Source of the DNA: Pomphorhynchus laevis | Taxonomy: Eukaryota > Acanthocephala > Palaeacanthocephala > Echinorhynchida > Pomphorhynchidae | DNA length: 64,000 nt | Direction: 5' to 3' | Assembly: GCA_012934845.2 (NCBI GenBank) | Contig: WNNJ02000050.1 | Location: forward strand, 124,001 to 188,000 | Shown here: piece after piece, positions 10,520 through 22,039 of the stretch | How the letters are laid out: each line of letters starts with the position of its first letter | How positions within the stretch are numbered: position 1 is the stretch's first letter | Notes under the pieces: model-generated | The model's input: the letters and a program-made list of their open reading frames with translations, nothing else | Told to the model about the DNA's origin: nothing | The model's database searches: none | Position numbers and translations under genes: made by a program

Positions 10520-13261
10520 TTTTTTGAAAATAAAATACTTTCTTTGCTTTCGGTTTTCTGAAGAGAATTTTTCTTATTTTTCTCGGATAAAGAGTTAACT
10601 AATGATTACATTCTCTCCGAACGCAAATTTAAAAGAAATGAAAAATTATTATATTAATTAATTATTATTAATTAATTACTAATTTTCTTAAAGGAAAGAC
10701 TTTATTAATACACAAACGAATATTTGTATTGTGTTTTTAAATTCTGCCTGACAAATTTCTATTCTCCCCTTGGAAATCATCTAACACCCGAAACTGTTGA
10801 GAGATGTATCCTCTTAAATGTGTATCTACTCGTCCGAGAAGCTCGTAAGCTGAGGACGCACGAGCTAGTTCAAGAGATACCTTTCTGTTGATTGACACAA
10901 GTGATTCTGCATAATCAATGTAGTGACGATTTGAGACGGTATCAGCTAAAATCTTTAGGATATGCAGGCCCTGTTTTTCCAATCCTCCCGACATTGAAGC
11001 GACAAATGGGATGAATACACCACGCTTTACTTCATGAATGCGTTCGACATATTTTGATATTTTTCTATTCTCATTGTATTCGAAATTCTGATTGACAGAT
11101 ATAATCATGCTGGATTGAGAAAAATTTAAAATATGTTGACGTCTATAAACGTCCGCTCGAACCAGTCATTTTTCAATCCTGAGCATGCAATGCCAAGGCG
11201 AGCACTCTGATTACGTGACATTAATGACTTGCTAAACTTTAGTTCTCTGGGAACGGTTGTGAGATGCGGTTCAACTTCAACAGAATGACAAACCTTCGTT
11301 AGTTCATTTGCAAGTATATCTCTAATTGCGTTGTGGCGAATTATCGGGAGACCTCATGTTTTACATGAGAGTGTATGGGAGATGTTGATGTCTTCTCCAC
11401 AAGGACACTTTTTTGACCATGTCAGATAGAATTTAATTAGTTCCAATAGAGATAGCATATTTAAACTGTCTCGGACAAAGATGTATGTGTTCGCTGTCGA
11501 ATGGTAGCGAACTGAGTGAGGGTGACGCTCCAGGCCTAGTGGCATGTAAGCGAATGTTCCCTAACTACGAATTAAAAGGCTCTGTAAGTTCGGTAAGCCT
11601 TTTTGAAAATTCATGATCTCGCTTACTTGTGGCATGAGATAGCCGTGCGTTTAGTTCCTTCGGAAGTTTTTCGCCTTGGTTACCGCTGTTGATGATGCCT
11701 TCTGTTGAAATTGAATTAATTATATTCAATGGGCGAGACAGGTTAGATCCAATATGCCAAGTCCACCCAATTTTAGAGGTAATGTCAGGATTATGTACTA
11801 ATGATAGTCGAGAATCCAATATGCCCGTACTGGAAGCAATTATGCTTTCAAGGTCCTGTTTAACTCGGTAAGCCATTATTTTTCACATTGACATGTGCGT
11901 AAAGAATAACTCCACTTCAGCTGTACAGAGTTTATCAAGCCAGCGTAAGCAGCGCGTAGGTCAACTTTTGCTATTGTGGTCAATTTATCGATAAGTGTGG
12001 ACCATTTCGAAACTAGCTTCTCGATTAATTCTTTTTCGAAGTTTATTGTCAGGAGTACCAAGTATGGTTGTACCAGTACTATTTCTTATGTCAGGTGCAT
12101 GAAGTAAATCTTTTGAAATCGGTGTACGGAACAATAATACGGTCTTTTCGGGATTAATAAAATATCCGTATCTTGGGCCATCATTAATTAATATGTTCCA
12201 TATTTTCGTGAGATCATTAAGTTAACCGATAAAGTTTGAACATCTGCTTACCATTTTTGCGTTACATCTGGAACATCACAGAGAACTTTTTCTATAAGGG
12301 GTAGTGATGAGTGCGAAATCTGGCATCGCAACGGGATCCCGTTGTGTAAATCCCTCGGTCGAATATATTATTACATCTGTACTTATCATTAGCTTGGTAG
12401 GGTCTTCATATATATTTTGCATAACGAGAAAAATGCACGGACATGAGTAGTTTATATTAAGCAGCGCGACTTTCTATTGACTGACTTAAAAGCATTAGAT
12501 GCGTCGACAGCAAGTAATATTGTATTTGAGTGAGAATTAAATTCATTGCTAAGTGCATGTATAGCATGGTCAATGCCTGCTTTCTTACCTGATGCCAATT
12601 GTACATTTGAAACCACGTCTTGAATATCTTTCTTCGTTATCTCAAATATTGCCTTGCTGATAATTCTTCTTTCTGTGTTTCAAATGGCAATTGGACGAGC
12701 TCCACCTGAATTTTTCTTAGCGCGATAAGACGGCATGCTTTGAAAGCTTCTAAGTTATCACAATTAATCAATTCTGTTGCAATCCGAATTGTCAACGCAG
12801 CTAGAAAATATGCGAGACTTGTTGATTCTTTTCCGAACTTCGTAAGAAGTTGAGTCCAGCTATTAGCATCAAGCCCAGAAGGCCCGAATCCACCTCGAGT
12901 GCATTTGCAAGCCCTGATTATCAATCACAGGAAATCGGCTAGAATTGTAAACTAGAGAACCAGTAAGCCTTTCTGATAACAATACATCCTCATACCAATC
13001 AGCCGCTTGAGGATGTAGCTTCAAGAATCATTCTTACACTTTTATCATTTATTATATCGCTTGGATACTTTGGATTCAGTTTTGTTTTCAAGAACTGCGG
13101 TGATGGCTGATAATAGACCTTTTGTAATTAATTTTCGGTAACGTTTAATGAAGTCGTTCTCATTTGTGAAATTTGGATTTAAGATGTGGTGCTGAAGATA
13201 ATTTGTTTCATTAAATAGTTCAGCGATGCATCCACTTTACCATAAGGTAAAACAAAGTTCT

Positions 13262-14170
13262 AGTGTCTTATAAATTTATAAAATTTTGGAGGTCGGTAAT
13301 TATTGCAGAACACTGTGTAAAAACAACATCACGTTTGAGGGCTATGTCGCATCTGGTTTGTTCTCAGCTAAATTTGCATAACACGTTGTGAGAATTTTTA
13401 CCACTATAGACTAGCATTAAACGAGATACTGTGGAATTCTTAATAGCTTCGGAAAAGAGTGAATTTAAAACGCTTAATTGATAGGAAACGACAATAGAAA
13501 GTAAGCGGCTGTTCGGGGATTCATGTTCAAGATAGGAATCTGTTTGGTTGTTTAATTGATTTGTATCTTTGCTGCTTGAAGGTGAAGTCTCAGCGGTCTG
13601 TAAATTGTTACCTATAAGACAATTATGACAAAAATCTGCACGGTAGTTTACACAGGGAGTTTTGAAATTTTGCACATTTTAAACGACTTTCTAGTGTCTT
13701 ACGAATTAATGAAATTTTGGAGGTCGGCAATCGTTGCATGACACACTGTGTAAAGACAACAGCAAGTTTGAGGGCTAAGTTCGCATCTAGTTTATTCTCA
13801 GCTAAACTTGTATAAAACGCTGTAAGAATTTTTACTACTGTATGACTGGCATTGCACAATGGAAGCGACAATAGATTTGGACGCCAATGAACAACCTTCT
13901 CATAAACGTCAGATTCAAACGCAGTTCCTGAATTATTATGTGTACGAGATCATGAGAAATTCTGAATGGCCTTTGGTTGAAGTGAATAAAAATCGCTTAA
14001 ATGATAGGAAACGACCGTAGAAAGTAAGCTACTGTTCGGAGATTCGTGTTGAAGATAGGTATCTGTTTGGTTGTTTAATTGATTTGTATCTTTGCTGCTT
14101 GAAGGTGAAATCTTATCGGTCTTTAAATTGTTACCTATAAGACGATTGTGACAAAAATCTGCACGGCAGT
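13262..14170. repeat. Tandem duplication inside the RT element's 5' part
   Basis: The block from about 13262 to 13680 (AAATTTTGGAGGTCGG, CTGCTTGAAGGTGAAGTCTC, ACAAAAATCTGCACGG) is repeated at about 13691-14170 with an offset of 429 bp. The second copy carries roughly 93 bp of extra sequence in its middle. Both copies contain related minus-strand coding-like sequence. Confidence 0.75.
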
Positions 14171-14211
14171 GATTATTCGGCCTGATTATTATATTATAAT
14201 ATTATGATATT
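14171..14211. repeat. Right 41-bp direct repeat of the RT element
   Basis: Partner of 10479-10519; begins GATTATTCGGCCTGATTATT. Confidence 0.75.
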
Positions 14212-14378
14212 AATCTGAGATAATTTAAAATAATAATAACCCTTTGCCGGCACGGACTATGAAGGAGGATCGACATCAAAACGTTATTAGAACATTACAA
14301 CGTTAATAAACAAACATCTACCACATTAATAATACTAATTCATAGATCGTTAAGTTGTAATATGGATAGTGTTTTTAA

Positions 14379-15243
14379 ATAAATGCAAGTTCGAGCATGT
14401 AAGAGCTGTTGGCACATACATAAACAGTATTTACAAATACAGGCGGATTCTCATGTATGGCACATAATTCTATTTGAGCAAAACTTCCCATGAAAACCGT
14501 CAAGAGACAATATTATTATACATTCTCGCTTTCTTTGACTACCAAACTTCCAAATGTTTTGGAATTCAACGGCACGCGTAAATTGGATATCACTATCCAG
14601 TAAGATTTGCTTCGAATTCTAATTCGATACACGTGAACGAAACGTCGCGTCTCTATTAAGTCGAAACGTCTGCCGTTTCAAATAATAAATAATTGTAAAA
14701 GATGTTATACAATTAATATTTTTCTAACGATAAAATTTATTATTTAAATTTTAAATAAAAATCAATTATTATGAATTGACTAATAAATAATATACGATGC
14801 ATTTGAATAAGGAATAGACGTCGTCTATTTCGCTAAATGAAAATTTCGTTAAATAAGAAATTAAAGTTAAGTGAAACCAATAAATCAAATAAGCAAACTG
14901 AGTCTAGGCATTTTATATTGTATATAAATTAAAAATAAAGATAAATAATAAATAATTATATAAGATGTTATACAATTTAAATAACGATAAAATTTATTAC
15001 TAAAATTTAAAATAAAAATCAATGTTTTTAGTCGTTGCAAAATTAATTAATCATAAATCCTACATGTAAAAACGCTTTTTCTATGTTCATGCTAGCGGTA
15101 ACACACATATTATACCTGAACGCAAGATTTGGGAATAGATTACTCTATTTTAATTACAAGTTCGTAATGTATATTGTTTGGCATTAATAAATGTTTGACA
15201 TTAAATGAATGCAATCTCGAGCATGTAAGAGCTGTTGGCACAT
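14379..15243. repeat. Region between two copies of a 26-bp repeat, with PLE-tail fragments
   Basis: A sequence containing GAGCATGTAAGAGCTGTTGG occurs at about 14395-14420 and again at 15218-15243. Between them, 14686-14780 and 14930-15030 carry two fragments of an AT-rich dispersed tail (AAGATGTTATACAATT, AAAATCAATTATTATGAATT). The same tail follows the PLE-associated RNA-like block at 25.5-25.7 kb and 58.4-58.7 kb. No gene is recognised here. Confidence 0.5.
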
Positions 15244-15361
15244 AATAAAATAATATTAATATATTAATTAATATTACAATAATAAGGATTTTGTTAACAA
15301 CTATATAACCACTAAAAGTTTTAAAAAGAAACGCATACAGAAATAGAAAACAAAGTCAGTT

Positions 15362-18210
15362 CGGTCGTTAATGAAGTCTTTATTGTGTCACAGCCTCAGG
15401 TCCACAGAGATCTGATCCCTCTAGCCAATCCAACACGCGCGCTCCGACTAAACCACCCGGGGTCTCTCATTCCCCGAAAAAATTCCAATCGAGGCGGACT
15501 ATGCTCGGTAATCGAGAGATGAAGAGCTTGAGAAACCTTAGTCTTTGCTCTGAGGGACGTCCTCTTGAAAAGAATACTAATCCTGAGATAGCCCAAGTAC
15601 CTCAGAGGCGCACTTGGGTTTTCCCATTCAATTACAGATGCTGAGCCCGTTTCAGACCTACCTAGCTTTCTTCAGGATACGTTTAAGTCTATCCAGGTCA
15701 GCTTTCGCTGACCAGTTCACCGTAATGGTGAACCTTAGGTATTTTACTCGACTTGTAAAGGTAGGGATGGTTGAGGCTGCAAAATGTAGGAGAGCGCAGA
15801 GAGTTCTAATCTTTGAAGGTTCTTTTTTGGTGTCAGGGGCGCCATGAAAGACGACGACCTGCGATAGTGACACTTCTACAACTTTGTCAAGGCCTATGCT
15901 ATCAATCCAAGCCAAGGATCTATCCTTCCATCAGGCAAACTTCTTGAATATCTTCCTAAAGGAAGCCTAAGACGGTTTAAGGTGCGCAAAGCTTGCCCTA
16001 TCCCTGCTCAGCTGGAACCTATATCTAGAGCTTCAGTATTCATTCGAGAGGGCCTGTCTGGCGGAAACAGACAGATTGGGAATATGTAGCATTTTAGCGA
16101 GGATCTTGAGTTTTGTTGGAGTGTAATTAGATATGTGACCTTTATAGGTAGTCGAAAGCAACGCGATAGCTTGCGATGAGAGGTAGGAATTAAATTCGGT
16201 CAAACTCTCATTACCAATTATAGGGAGACTTGGATAGCTGCCTGAAAGAAGGCCACTCTGATGGAATCAAAGTGAAACCTCATTCTAAGCAACATATTGT
16301 CCTCTATCCGTCAGCGAATAAGTTCATGAGAGGTGGTCTGATGTTGGCGCGACTGCTCAGCACAGATGAGGTTTCAATAACCACTTCTTATGAAGCAGTA
16401 ATATTTTGAGGAGAGAATTAATTGTTGAGCAATGAAAGGTGGGTGAAGGTAATTTCTGAATAAGATAATCCTTCCTGGTTCTGCGGTTGGCCGCATTAAT
16501 CCAACTACCAGTTATGCTGTTGAAGTCACCAAGTAATATGTCTTTACCGCTACCCATTATACGATCCAGGATGTCACGTTTCTTGTGAATTTCTCCTGGC
16601 CTGATATACATATTGACTATGTTGATGCGTTTACCGTTTTTACAGAGTGATATAGCTAAACAAGACATGGCTGGACAATAATAGTTTAGTAAGAGGGATG
16701 ATCTTAAGGAGCTCTTTACTAGGGTTAAAAGACCTTGAGATGAAGAGGAGTGAGGTGGGGTTATGTACGGAGTATAGTGGTGTAGATGTGTTTAGGGATA
16801 AATCAAGTAATGACCTGGGGGAGCCGGATAGACCGAGTTTACTGAAGGACTATAACATCTGCATCGCTACCAGATAGAAGGCTAAGGACAGACGCATCTC
16901 CCGAATTCCACTAAAAAATATTCAGCGAAAAAGACTTTAATACTTTGCATTGTGTTAAGTTATCTGGAGTGGAATGCCTTCTCCTAGTCCGAACCGAAGG
17001 TGAGAAGTTTGCCCTTCCAACACCCAGCCGGACAAGTTAGATACACTTACCCACGGGCGTTATCTTCATATTCCGTCGTGGCTGCATCTGCAAATCTTTA
17101 GAGATTTACATTTAGCACTGTCTTATAAGAAGCCAGGATTGGTTTATTGGAAGAGGAGGTGAATCTCCTCTTAGAATCCATACTTTAAGAATTTGATTTT
17201 GCTCTGTTCTTTGAAGATTTAGCAACATGAAGAGAGATTATGGAAGGCTTAGAGGGTGTATTTGTCAAACTGGCAATCAGTAATTCAATCGATCGAGTTG
17301 TTTCTTGTTGAAGAAACAACTGTCCATATTAGGTCCAGATGAGTTACACATTGAATTTGCCGTTACAGGGGAGAGTAGACATTCTTAACTGTATGTCTTC
17401 TCAATAGTCCTTGAATGCCGAACATCTTCTTAACCACGCAGGATGTTCAAGTCCGCAATTCGTGCATTTTGGGGCTTGTTTGCATTGTGTGTCATGGACG
17501 GATTCATCAGATCCACACACTCCGCATTTCTTCATCCTTCCATAGGTGGAGTTTCAATGTTCCCACATGTGACACTTGTTACAATGTGGAAATGTAAGAT
17601 TGTCCGTACTTGCAATTGTAAAGTTTAGATTGCAACCCATAAAAGGATTGAATGCTGCATTAGACAGGAGATGGGCATTGCCCTCTTCGGTATTTGCGAA
17701 TGCAATAGGTAGAGTTTGGTCGTCAATGTTTTTAATAAATCTAATGTTTTGAAGGGAATAACGCTTTTAAAGCTCTGCGATATCTTCTTTTCTAGGTAGG
17801 GGATAATATTAGTAATCTTTATTGACGATATAATAGGCTTTGATACTAGAGTTCCATTATGGGAACAATTTTCTTTAAGGAACTTAGCAAAAGAGGTGGC
17901 TAAGTCCGAGGATACAAAAGATATCCTGTAGTAGTTATTCATCACTTTTGCAGAGTTAATCATAATTCTATTAGGTTGTGTATTAATAAATTTTCTCAGA
18001 AATTCGTTGAAATACTGGTTTTTTTGCATTGGAATTGTTGGAGTAATGTTAACCAGATTAACGAGTTTCTTAATCGGAGGAAGCTTTTCTATTTCACGAT
18101 TTAGAACAGTAAAATTACTAACCTTAATTTCTTCAGTTTGCATATTTAAATCATTTGATCGTCTGAGCACACTCATGAAAATTATTCGATACTTGGTGAT
18201 CAAGAATTCG
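15362..18210 (-). mobile_element. LINE (Jockey/R1/I-like) with zinc-knuckle ORF1, RT core deleted
   Basis: Minus strand, 5' to 3'. ORF1 is open at 18203-17625 and its sequence continues in another frame to about 17410 with a cysteine-rich end (CNKCHMWEH, then KKCGVCGSDESVHDTQC and CTNCGLEHPAWLRRC). This resembles the CCHC knuckles of ORF1 proteins in the Jockey/R1/I group. An apurinic-type endonuclease follows (LQWNSGDASVLSLLSG near 17.0-16.8 kb; INIVNMYIRPG and DILLGDFNSITGSW near 16.6-16.4 kb). The sequence then jumps to the region after the RT (SQVVVFHGAP, VNWSAKADLDRLKRILKKAR; 15.9-15.4 kb). The catalytic RT core is missing and frames are broken. The 3' end near 15362 follows an AATAAAGACTTC sequence. 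The fragment at 42026-42860 is from the same family. Confidence 0.75.
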
Positions 18211-18239
18211 ATTGTAAGTAGCTGTAATTTACACGTCTG

Positions 18240-19680
18240 ACTTAAATTTTAAACTTGCAATGTATTTGTTAGCTAATAATTTAAAAAAGCCAGTTGATAA
18301 TTAATATTATATTAATATTATAATATTATATTGCTCTGCATTTTACCTGAACTCAGATTTTCTGTTGCTGTATCACACGTGCTCACCATGGGTCTACCAC
18401 GACATGGAAATTCTTTCTTGTGAGCTTTTGACAGCATGTAAAATACTCCTGATTTGGTTTGACACTCCAGTCTAGATGTATAGCTAGACTTTTTCTCGAG
18501 AAAGGTTTACTTTTTGCTAGTATTCAAAAAGCGAACAAAACATTATTGAACTGTACGCATTTTATTATTAAGAAAATTATCCAGACACTATAACATCCAG
18601 ACACTATAAATTATCAAAACCAATATATACTTTTTAAGGTATTGTATTATTTGATCTAAGTTAAGAATCCGAAAATTTCATTATTTGCTCTAAGCTTAAG
18701 TCCGTAAATTGGAGAACACATATATCCTTCCAATGGGTACGTATAAAAGGTCCGTCGAATCATATACTAACGGTGTATTAAGTGTCAAAATCGGAATCGA
18801 CAGATACGAATAGTTTGTTGCTGTTCGATGATATTGTTTTTCGAATAAAGGATCTATCGTTCATACAAATAAAAATTAATTTGGAGCTTTATTTATGGAA
18901 AGACTAAGCGTTTTTATGCGTTGCTCAAATATGAAAATAATGAACGTGAAGTATACGTGATTTTTCATGTTATAGTATTTAGCAAAAGTCCGGACGATAA
19001 ATATATGAGAATATACGATGCTGGATATATAATGAAATAATCTTTAGAAATAAACACTCAAGTGTTTTGCAAAATGCATGAGGTCAAAAAATGTTTTTAT
19101 CAGATTTTGTTTTAAAAAGTTTGATTTCGAAAAATTTGAAAATTAATTTTCTAATTTTATTTTTTACTGTTTAATGTAAATTGCTAAATCATGTCATGTA
19201 ATCAAATGAAGCAAATGGTTTTGGCATTCATTTTTGAGAAAATGCTAAAATATGTAATCCGATATTTTGTAGTAAAGCAAAATATCGGATTAAAGTTTAA
19301 TCATAAGTTTGTTTTATTCTAACAGGTGGATCAAACGCGTGGTTTATATATCATACAATCCGCAGTCATCATGTACCTGTATAATGCATGTGGGTCGTTA
19401 GCGTATGCGATTGTACACGGGAATAATAGGTCGAATATTTTTGTTAGCAATCAAGTAAACTATAGTTTTTCTTTGATTAATTGAAGCGCTAAGCGACACG
19501 AATTTTACCTTTAAAAATATATATGCTATGCATTTGCTACTTGCGCATTTTGTGATGGAATTTCAGTTTTTTAGAATTTCAAAGTAAAGCTGCATATTTC
19601 TATTGCATAATAGATACATTATGTATGCGAATGTAGCAGGGCAAGTTGACTTTATCATAAATGCAAGTGGATCTTAGGCA
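18240..19680. other. AT-rich intergenic DNA
   Basis: No exon is recognised over about 1.4 kb. The only notable site is a TATA-like element at 18742-18749. A short palindromic patch lies near 18462-18500 (AGTCTAGATGTATAGCTAGACT-like arms). Confidence 0.4.
18742..18749 (+). promoter_or_regulatory. Possible TATA box
   Basis: TATAAAAG stands in a locally less AT-rich context (GGGTACG before, GTCCGTCG after). No coding exon follows in the next kilobase before the gene at 19779, so any transcript is unknown. Confidence 0.25.
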
Positions 19681-19778
19681 TTCATATATAACGATATGTA
19701 TATTTTAAACAGCGTCGTTTTCTCATCTGTGAAATAGTCAAAGATATTATCCGATTAAATTTGTAATTTTCAACGAAA

Positions 19779-20435
19779 ATGTGCAAACGGAAAAGAAATA
19801 TGGTGCAACCAGTGCTTATACCAACGCCTCCAGGCGCCGGAGGTCAAAATTGTATGGGAATGCAATCAATGTGCCCACCTCCGATGATGTCTGGTTCGAT
19901 GTGCCCACCTCCGATGATGTCTGGTTCGATGTGCCCACCTCCGATGATGTCTGGTTCGATGTGCCCACCTCCGATGATGTCTGGCTCGATGTGCCCACCT
20001 CCAATGATGGCTCCACCAATGTGCCCTCCTCCGATGATGGCTCCACCAATGTGCCCTCCTCCGATGATGTCTGGTCCGATGTTCCCACCTCCAATGATGT
20101 CTGGTTCGATGTACCCACCTCCAATGATGGCTCCACCCATGGGTCCACCACCAATGATGTCCGGTACAATGTGTCCACCTCCAATGATGTCTGCACCTAT
20201 TGGTATGCCTCCGATGGGACCGTCTCCAATGTCTTCAATGTCAATGTATCAATCTTCAATGCCGCCACCAATACACATGCCACCTCCTACTGTGCCAATG
20301 CATCCACCAATCAGTGGTGGTTCACAATATTATTCTAATTCTTTCCAATCACAAAATAGGTGTGGACCGCCACCACCACAGTTCGGAGTTGGCGGAAGAC
20401 AAATAAAGTTGGTGTGTCACGAAGTTCCTTGCTAG
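19779..20435 (+). CDS. Met/Cys/Pro decapeptide-repeat protein
   Basis: This is a 218-residue frame. A basic start (MCKRKRNMVQ) and a Pro/Gly linker are followed by eleven tandem decapeptides of the type MCPPPMMSGS or MCPPPMMAPP, roughly residues 31-140. The late units vary at the second position (MFPPP, MYPPP, MGPPP). The C-terminal part is Pro/Met/Ser/Tyr/Gln-rich and ends in RQIKLVCHEVPC. No signal peptide is seen. TATATAA at about 19685-19691 and AATAAA near 20520 frame the gene. Each repeat unit is exactly 30 nt (19869-20198), so the other + frame and two antisense frames are also open over the array; those are shadows. Composition suggests an intrinsically disordered structural or binding protein (low-complexity Pro/Met), possibly lineage-specific. 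I do not recognise a family. Confidence 0.75.
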   Translation: MCKRKRNMVQPVLIPTPPGAGGQNCMGMQSMCPPPMMSGSMCPPPMMSGSMCPPPMMSGSMCPPPMMSGSMCPPPMMAPPMCPPPMMAPPMCPPPMMSGPMFPPPMMSGSMYPPPMMAPPMGPPPMMSGTMCPPPMMSAPIGMPPMGPSPMSSMSMYQSSMPPPIHMPPPTVPMHPPISGGSQYYSNSFQSQNRCGPPPPQFGVGGRQIKLVCHEVPC

Positions 20436-21684
20436 TGCAAATTATAACTAGAGCATTATTTTATTTGTTTAATAGAAAAAACATTAGTATTTTTGATAGA
20501 ACTTATTTTGTGCTTGCAAAAATAAATCTGAAGAATTTTACGAATCATTATATTTATACTTATAATTATAAATATGATCGTATGCCACTGTTGATAATTA
20601 CAAACAAAATAAGGTGTAAGATTATATATCATATTTGATTTTATAATCTTTTATATTATCAATATATATTTTATATAATTTTATAATCTAATATAATATT
20701 ATGCTAGCGAAAAAATAGTTTTTCATTCATTTTAATAAATAAGGTATATGAGGATTGGATATAATTGTATAAATATTAATATCAATGTCAAGATAATCAT
20801 ATTAATTATTTAATATGCTATATAATGATTTCCATCGTTTCAGTATTCTCATAATTATAGCAACAAAATAATATTGTTTTCTGAACTGCTTTATTTTTAT
20901 TAATGTAAAATTGGCAAAATAAATGAAAATTAGCTAAATTTCATGGGCCTTCTAATGGGGAACAACATAATATTTTAGTCTTGTTTAATCTCTTCAAATA
21001 GCTTGTCCTTTTTTCGATCATGATACTTGACGTCTTTGATCGAAAGATATCTCCACTTATAATCATATGTCAATAATCTCACATATTTAAAATCAATTGT
21101 GTCGTCATTGGCAATTGAACATATCGATGTTAGGTGGCATGTCGATATTGTTGTAAATGCTGTTTTAATTTAAAACTGGTTTGATCAATATATATTATAC
21201 CTTTTGTAACAACTATCGCACAGTATTTCTTTAAAGTATATATCATTTAAGCAAAAAATACATATTTTTCCGCACTTCTTTAATTTTCTACTAAAAATAT
21301 TGCGATAATAAATCTGCGGAATGTTGCGAATACTTTTCCTCTAATCATTTAATTTTTGGTTTTAAAACCCAAACATTTTTTTACGCAAGATATTTTATCA
21401 TCGTTTTTAATGTTGACAAATTAATAATAGTTTTTGAAATAGAAGTATGCAAATGTTGTTTGATCAAGATTAATATTTTGCCCATTTAAGCAAAGATTTA
21501 TTAAAGACAATATTTTTTGTACTTCAAATGTTTATTTTATATTATAGTTTTTATAGATTTAAAAATATTTATTTCGTAGTGAAATGAATTTGCAAAATTA
21601 GAGTGGTACTCTATTGCCCTCTAGTTTTACTTTTAATAAACGCATGAATGTACAACAACTAAACTATTTTGTATAATTTGAGAA
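20436..21684. other. AT-rich intergenic DNA
   Basis: After the poly(A) signal near 20520 no gene, RNA or clear repeat is recognised up to the convergent gene at 21779-21967. Confidence 0.4.
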
Positions 21685-21778
21685 TTTATTAAGCAAAAAT
21701 CAATTTACAATCAATTTTCTTCTGGCAAAATCAATTGAGAAAAAACGAATTTCTTATCTAGTCTAATATAAGATGTTA

Positions 21779-21967
21779 TTAATACATATATCCACATTGC
21801 ATTCTTCCAGGGTACGTACAACACGGCATGCCATATCCGTACCCGCTCTGACAGGGATTACAACATTGCTGCATACCCATTCCTCCTCTGCAGGAACCCG
21901 ATAACATCATATAATACAGTAGAGAGCTCAATCTATCCCTTCTTCCGCAGCACATTCTGTGGTGCAA
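21779..21967 (-). CDS. Small Cys/Gly/Met/Tyr-rich protein
   Basis: This is a 62-residue frame with strongly biased composition: MHHRMCCGRRDR at the start, a short hydrophobic stretch (LSSLLYYMML), then CRGGMGMQQCCNPCQSGYGY and a Met/Cys/Tyr-rich end (GRMQCGYMY). About eight cysteines, several in pairs, suggest a disulphide- or metal-linked structural peptide. A TATA-like TATATAAAA lies on the minus strand at 22014-22006, about 40 nt before the ATG. A minus-strand AATAAA lies at 21690-21685, about 90 nt past the stop. This spacing supports a compact single-exon gene. Its Met/Cys bias recalls the decapeptide-repeat gene 1.3 kb away on the other strand, so the two may serve the same tissue, but that is inference. 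It could also be the last exon of a longer gene. Confidence 0.5.
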   Translation of the reverse strand: MHHRMCCGRRDRLSSLLYYMMLSGSCRGGMGMQQCCNPCQSGYGYGMPCCTYPGRMQCGYMY

Positions 21968-22005
21968 TATAAATTTTCTTATTGCAAATTATAACAACTA
22001 CTCTA

Positions 22006-22014
22006 TTTTATATA
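22006..22014 (-). promoter_or_regulatory. TATA box of the small Cys-rich gene
   Basis: TATATAAAA on the minus strand, about 40 nt upstream of the start codon at 21967. Confidence 0.45.
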
Positions 22015-22039
22015 CTGATAAAAAATTTAATGTCGCTAT

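Larger units (their letters stand above)
10479..14211 (-). mobile_element. Broken reverse-transcriptase element bounded by 41-bp direct repeats
   Basis: Minus-strand fragments, in order from about 13.9 to 10.7 kb, match a reverse-transcriptase lineage common in cnidarian and other invertebrate genomes. They are a Cys-containing N-terminal part (CHNCLIG), the GFGPSGLDANSWTQLL block, ARPIAI/RRIISKAIFEI, LASGKKAGIDHAIHAL and VDASNAFKS, then a C-terminal part with KKCPCGEDINISHTLSCKTG. The tail reads like a PD-(D/E)XK-type nuclease (SARLGIACSGL, FERTFIDVNIF). It is an old, clearly broken copy with many interruptions. Near-identical 41-bp direct repeats (one mismatch) at 10479-10519 and 14171-14211 bound it exactly. 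The AT-rich 3' part at about 10520-10740 would be its 3' UTR. The lineage name is not certain to me. Confidence 0.65.

Noticed and set aside
19781-20338. Second + frame and two antisense frames open across the Met/Cys/Pro repeat
   Set aside because: They are consequences of the stop-free 30-nt unit; only the frame from 19779 has a sensible start, non-repetitive ends and flanking signals.
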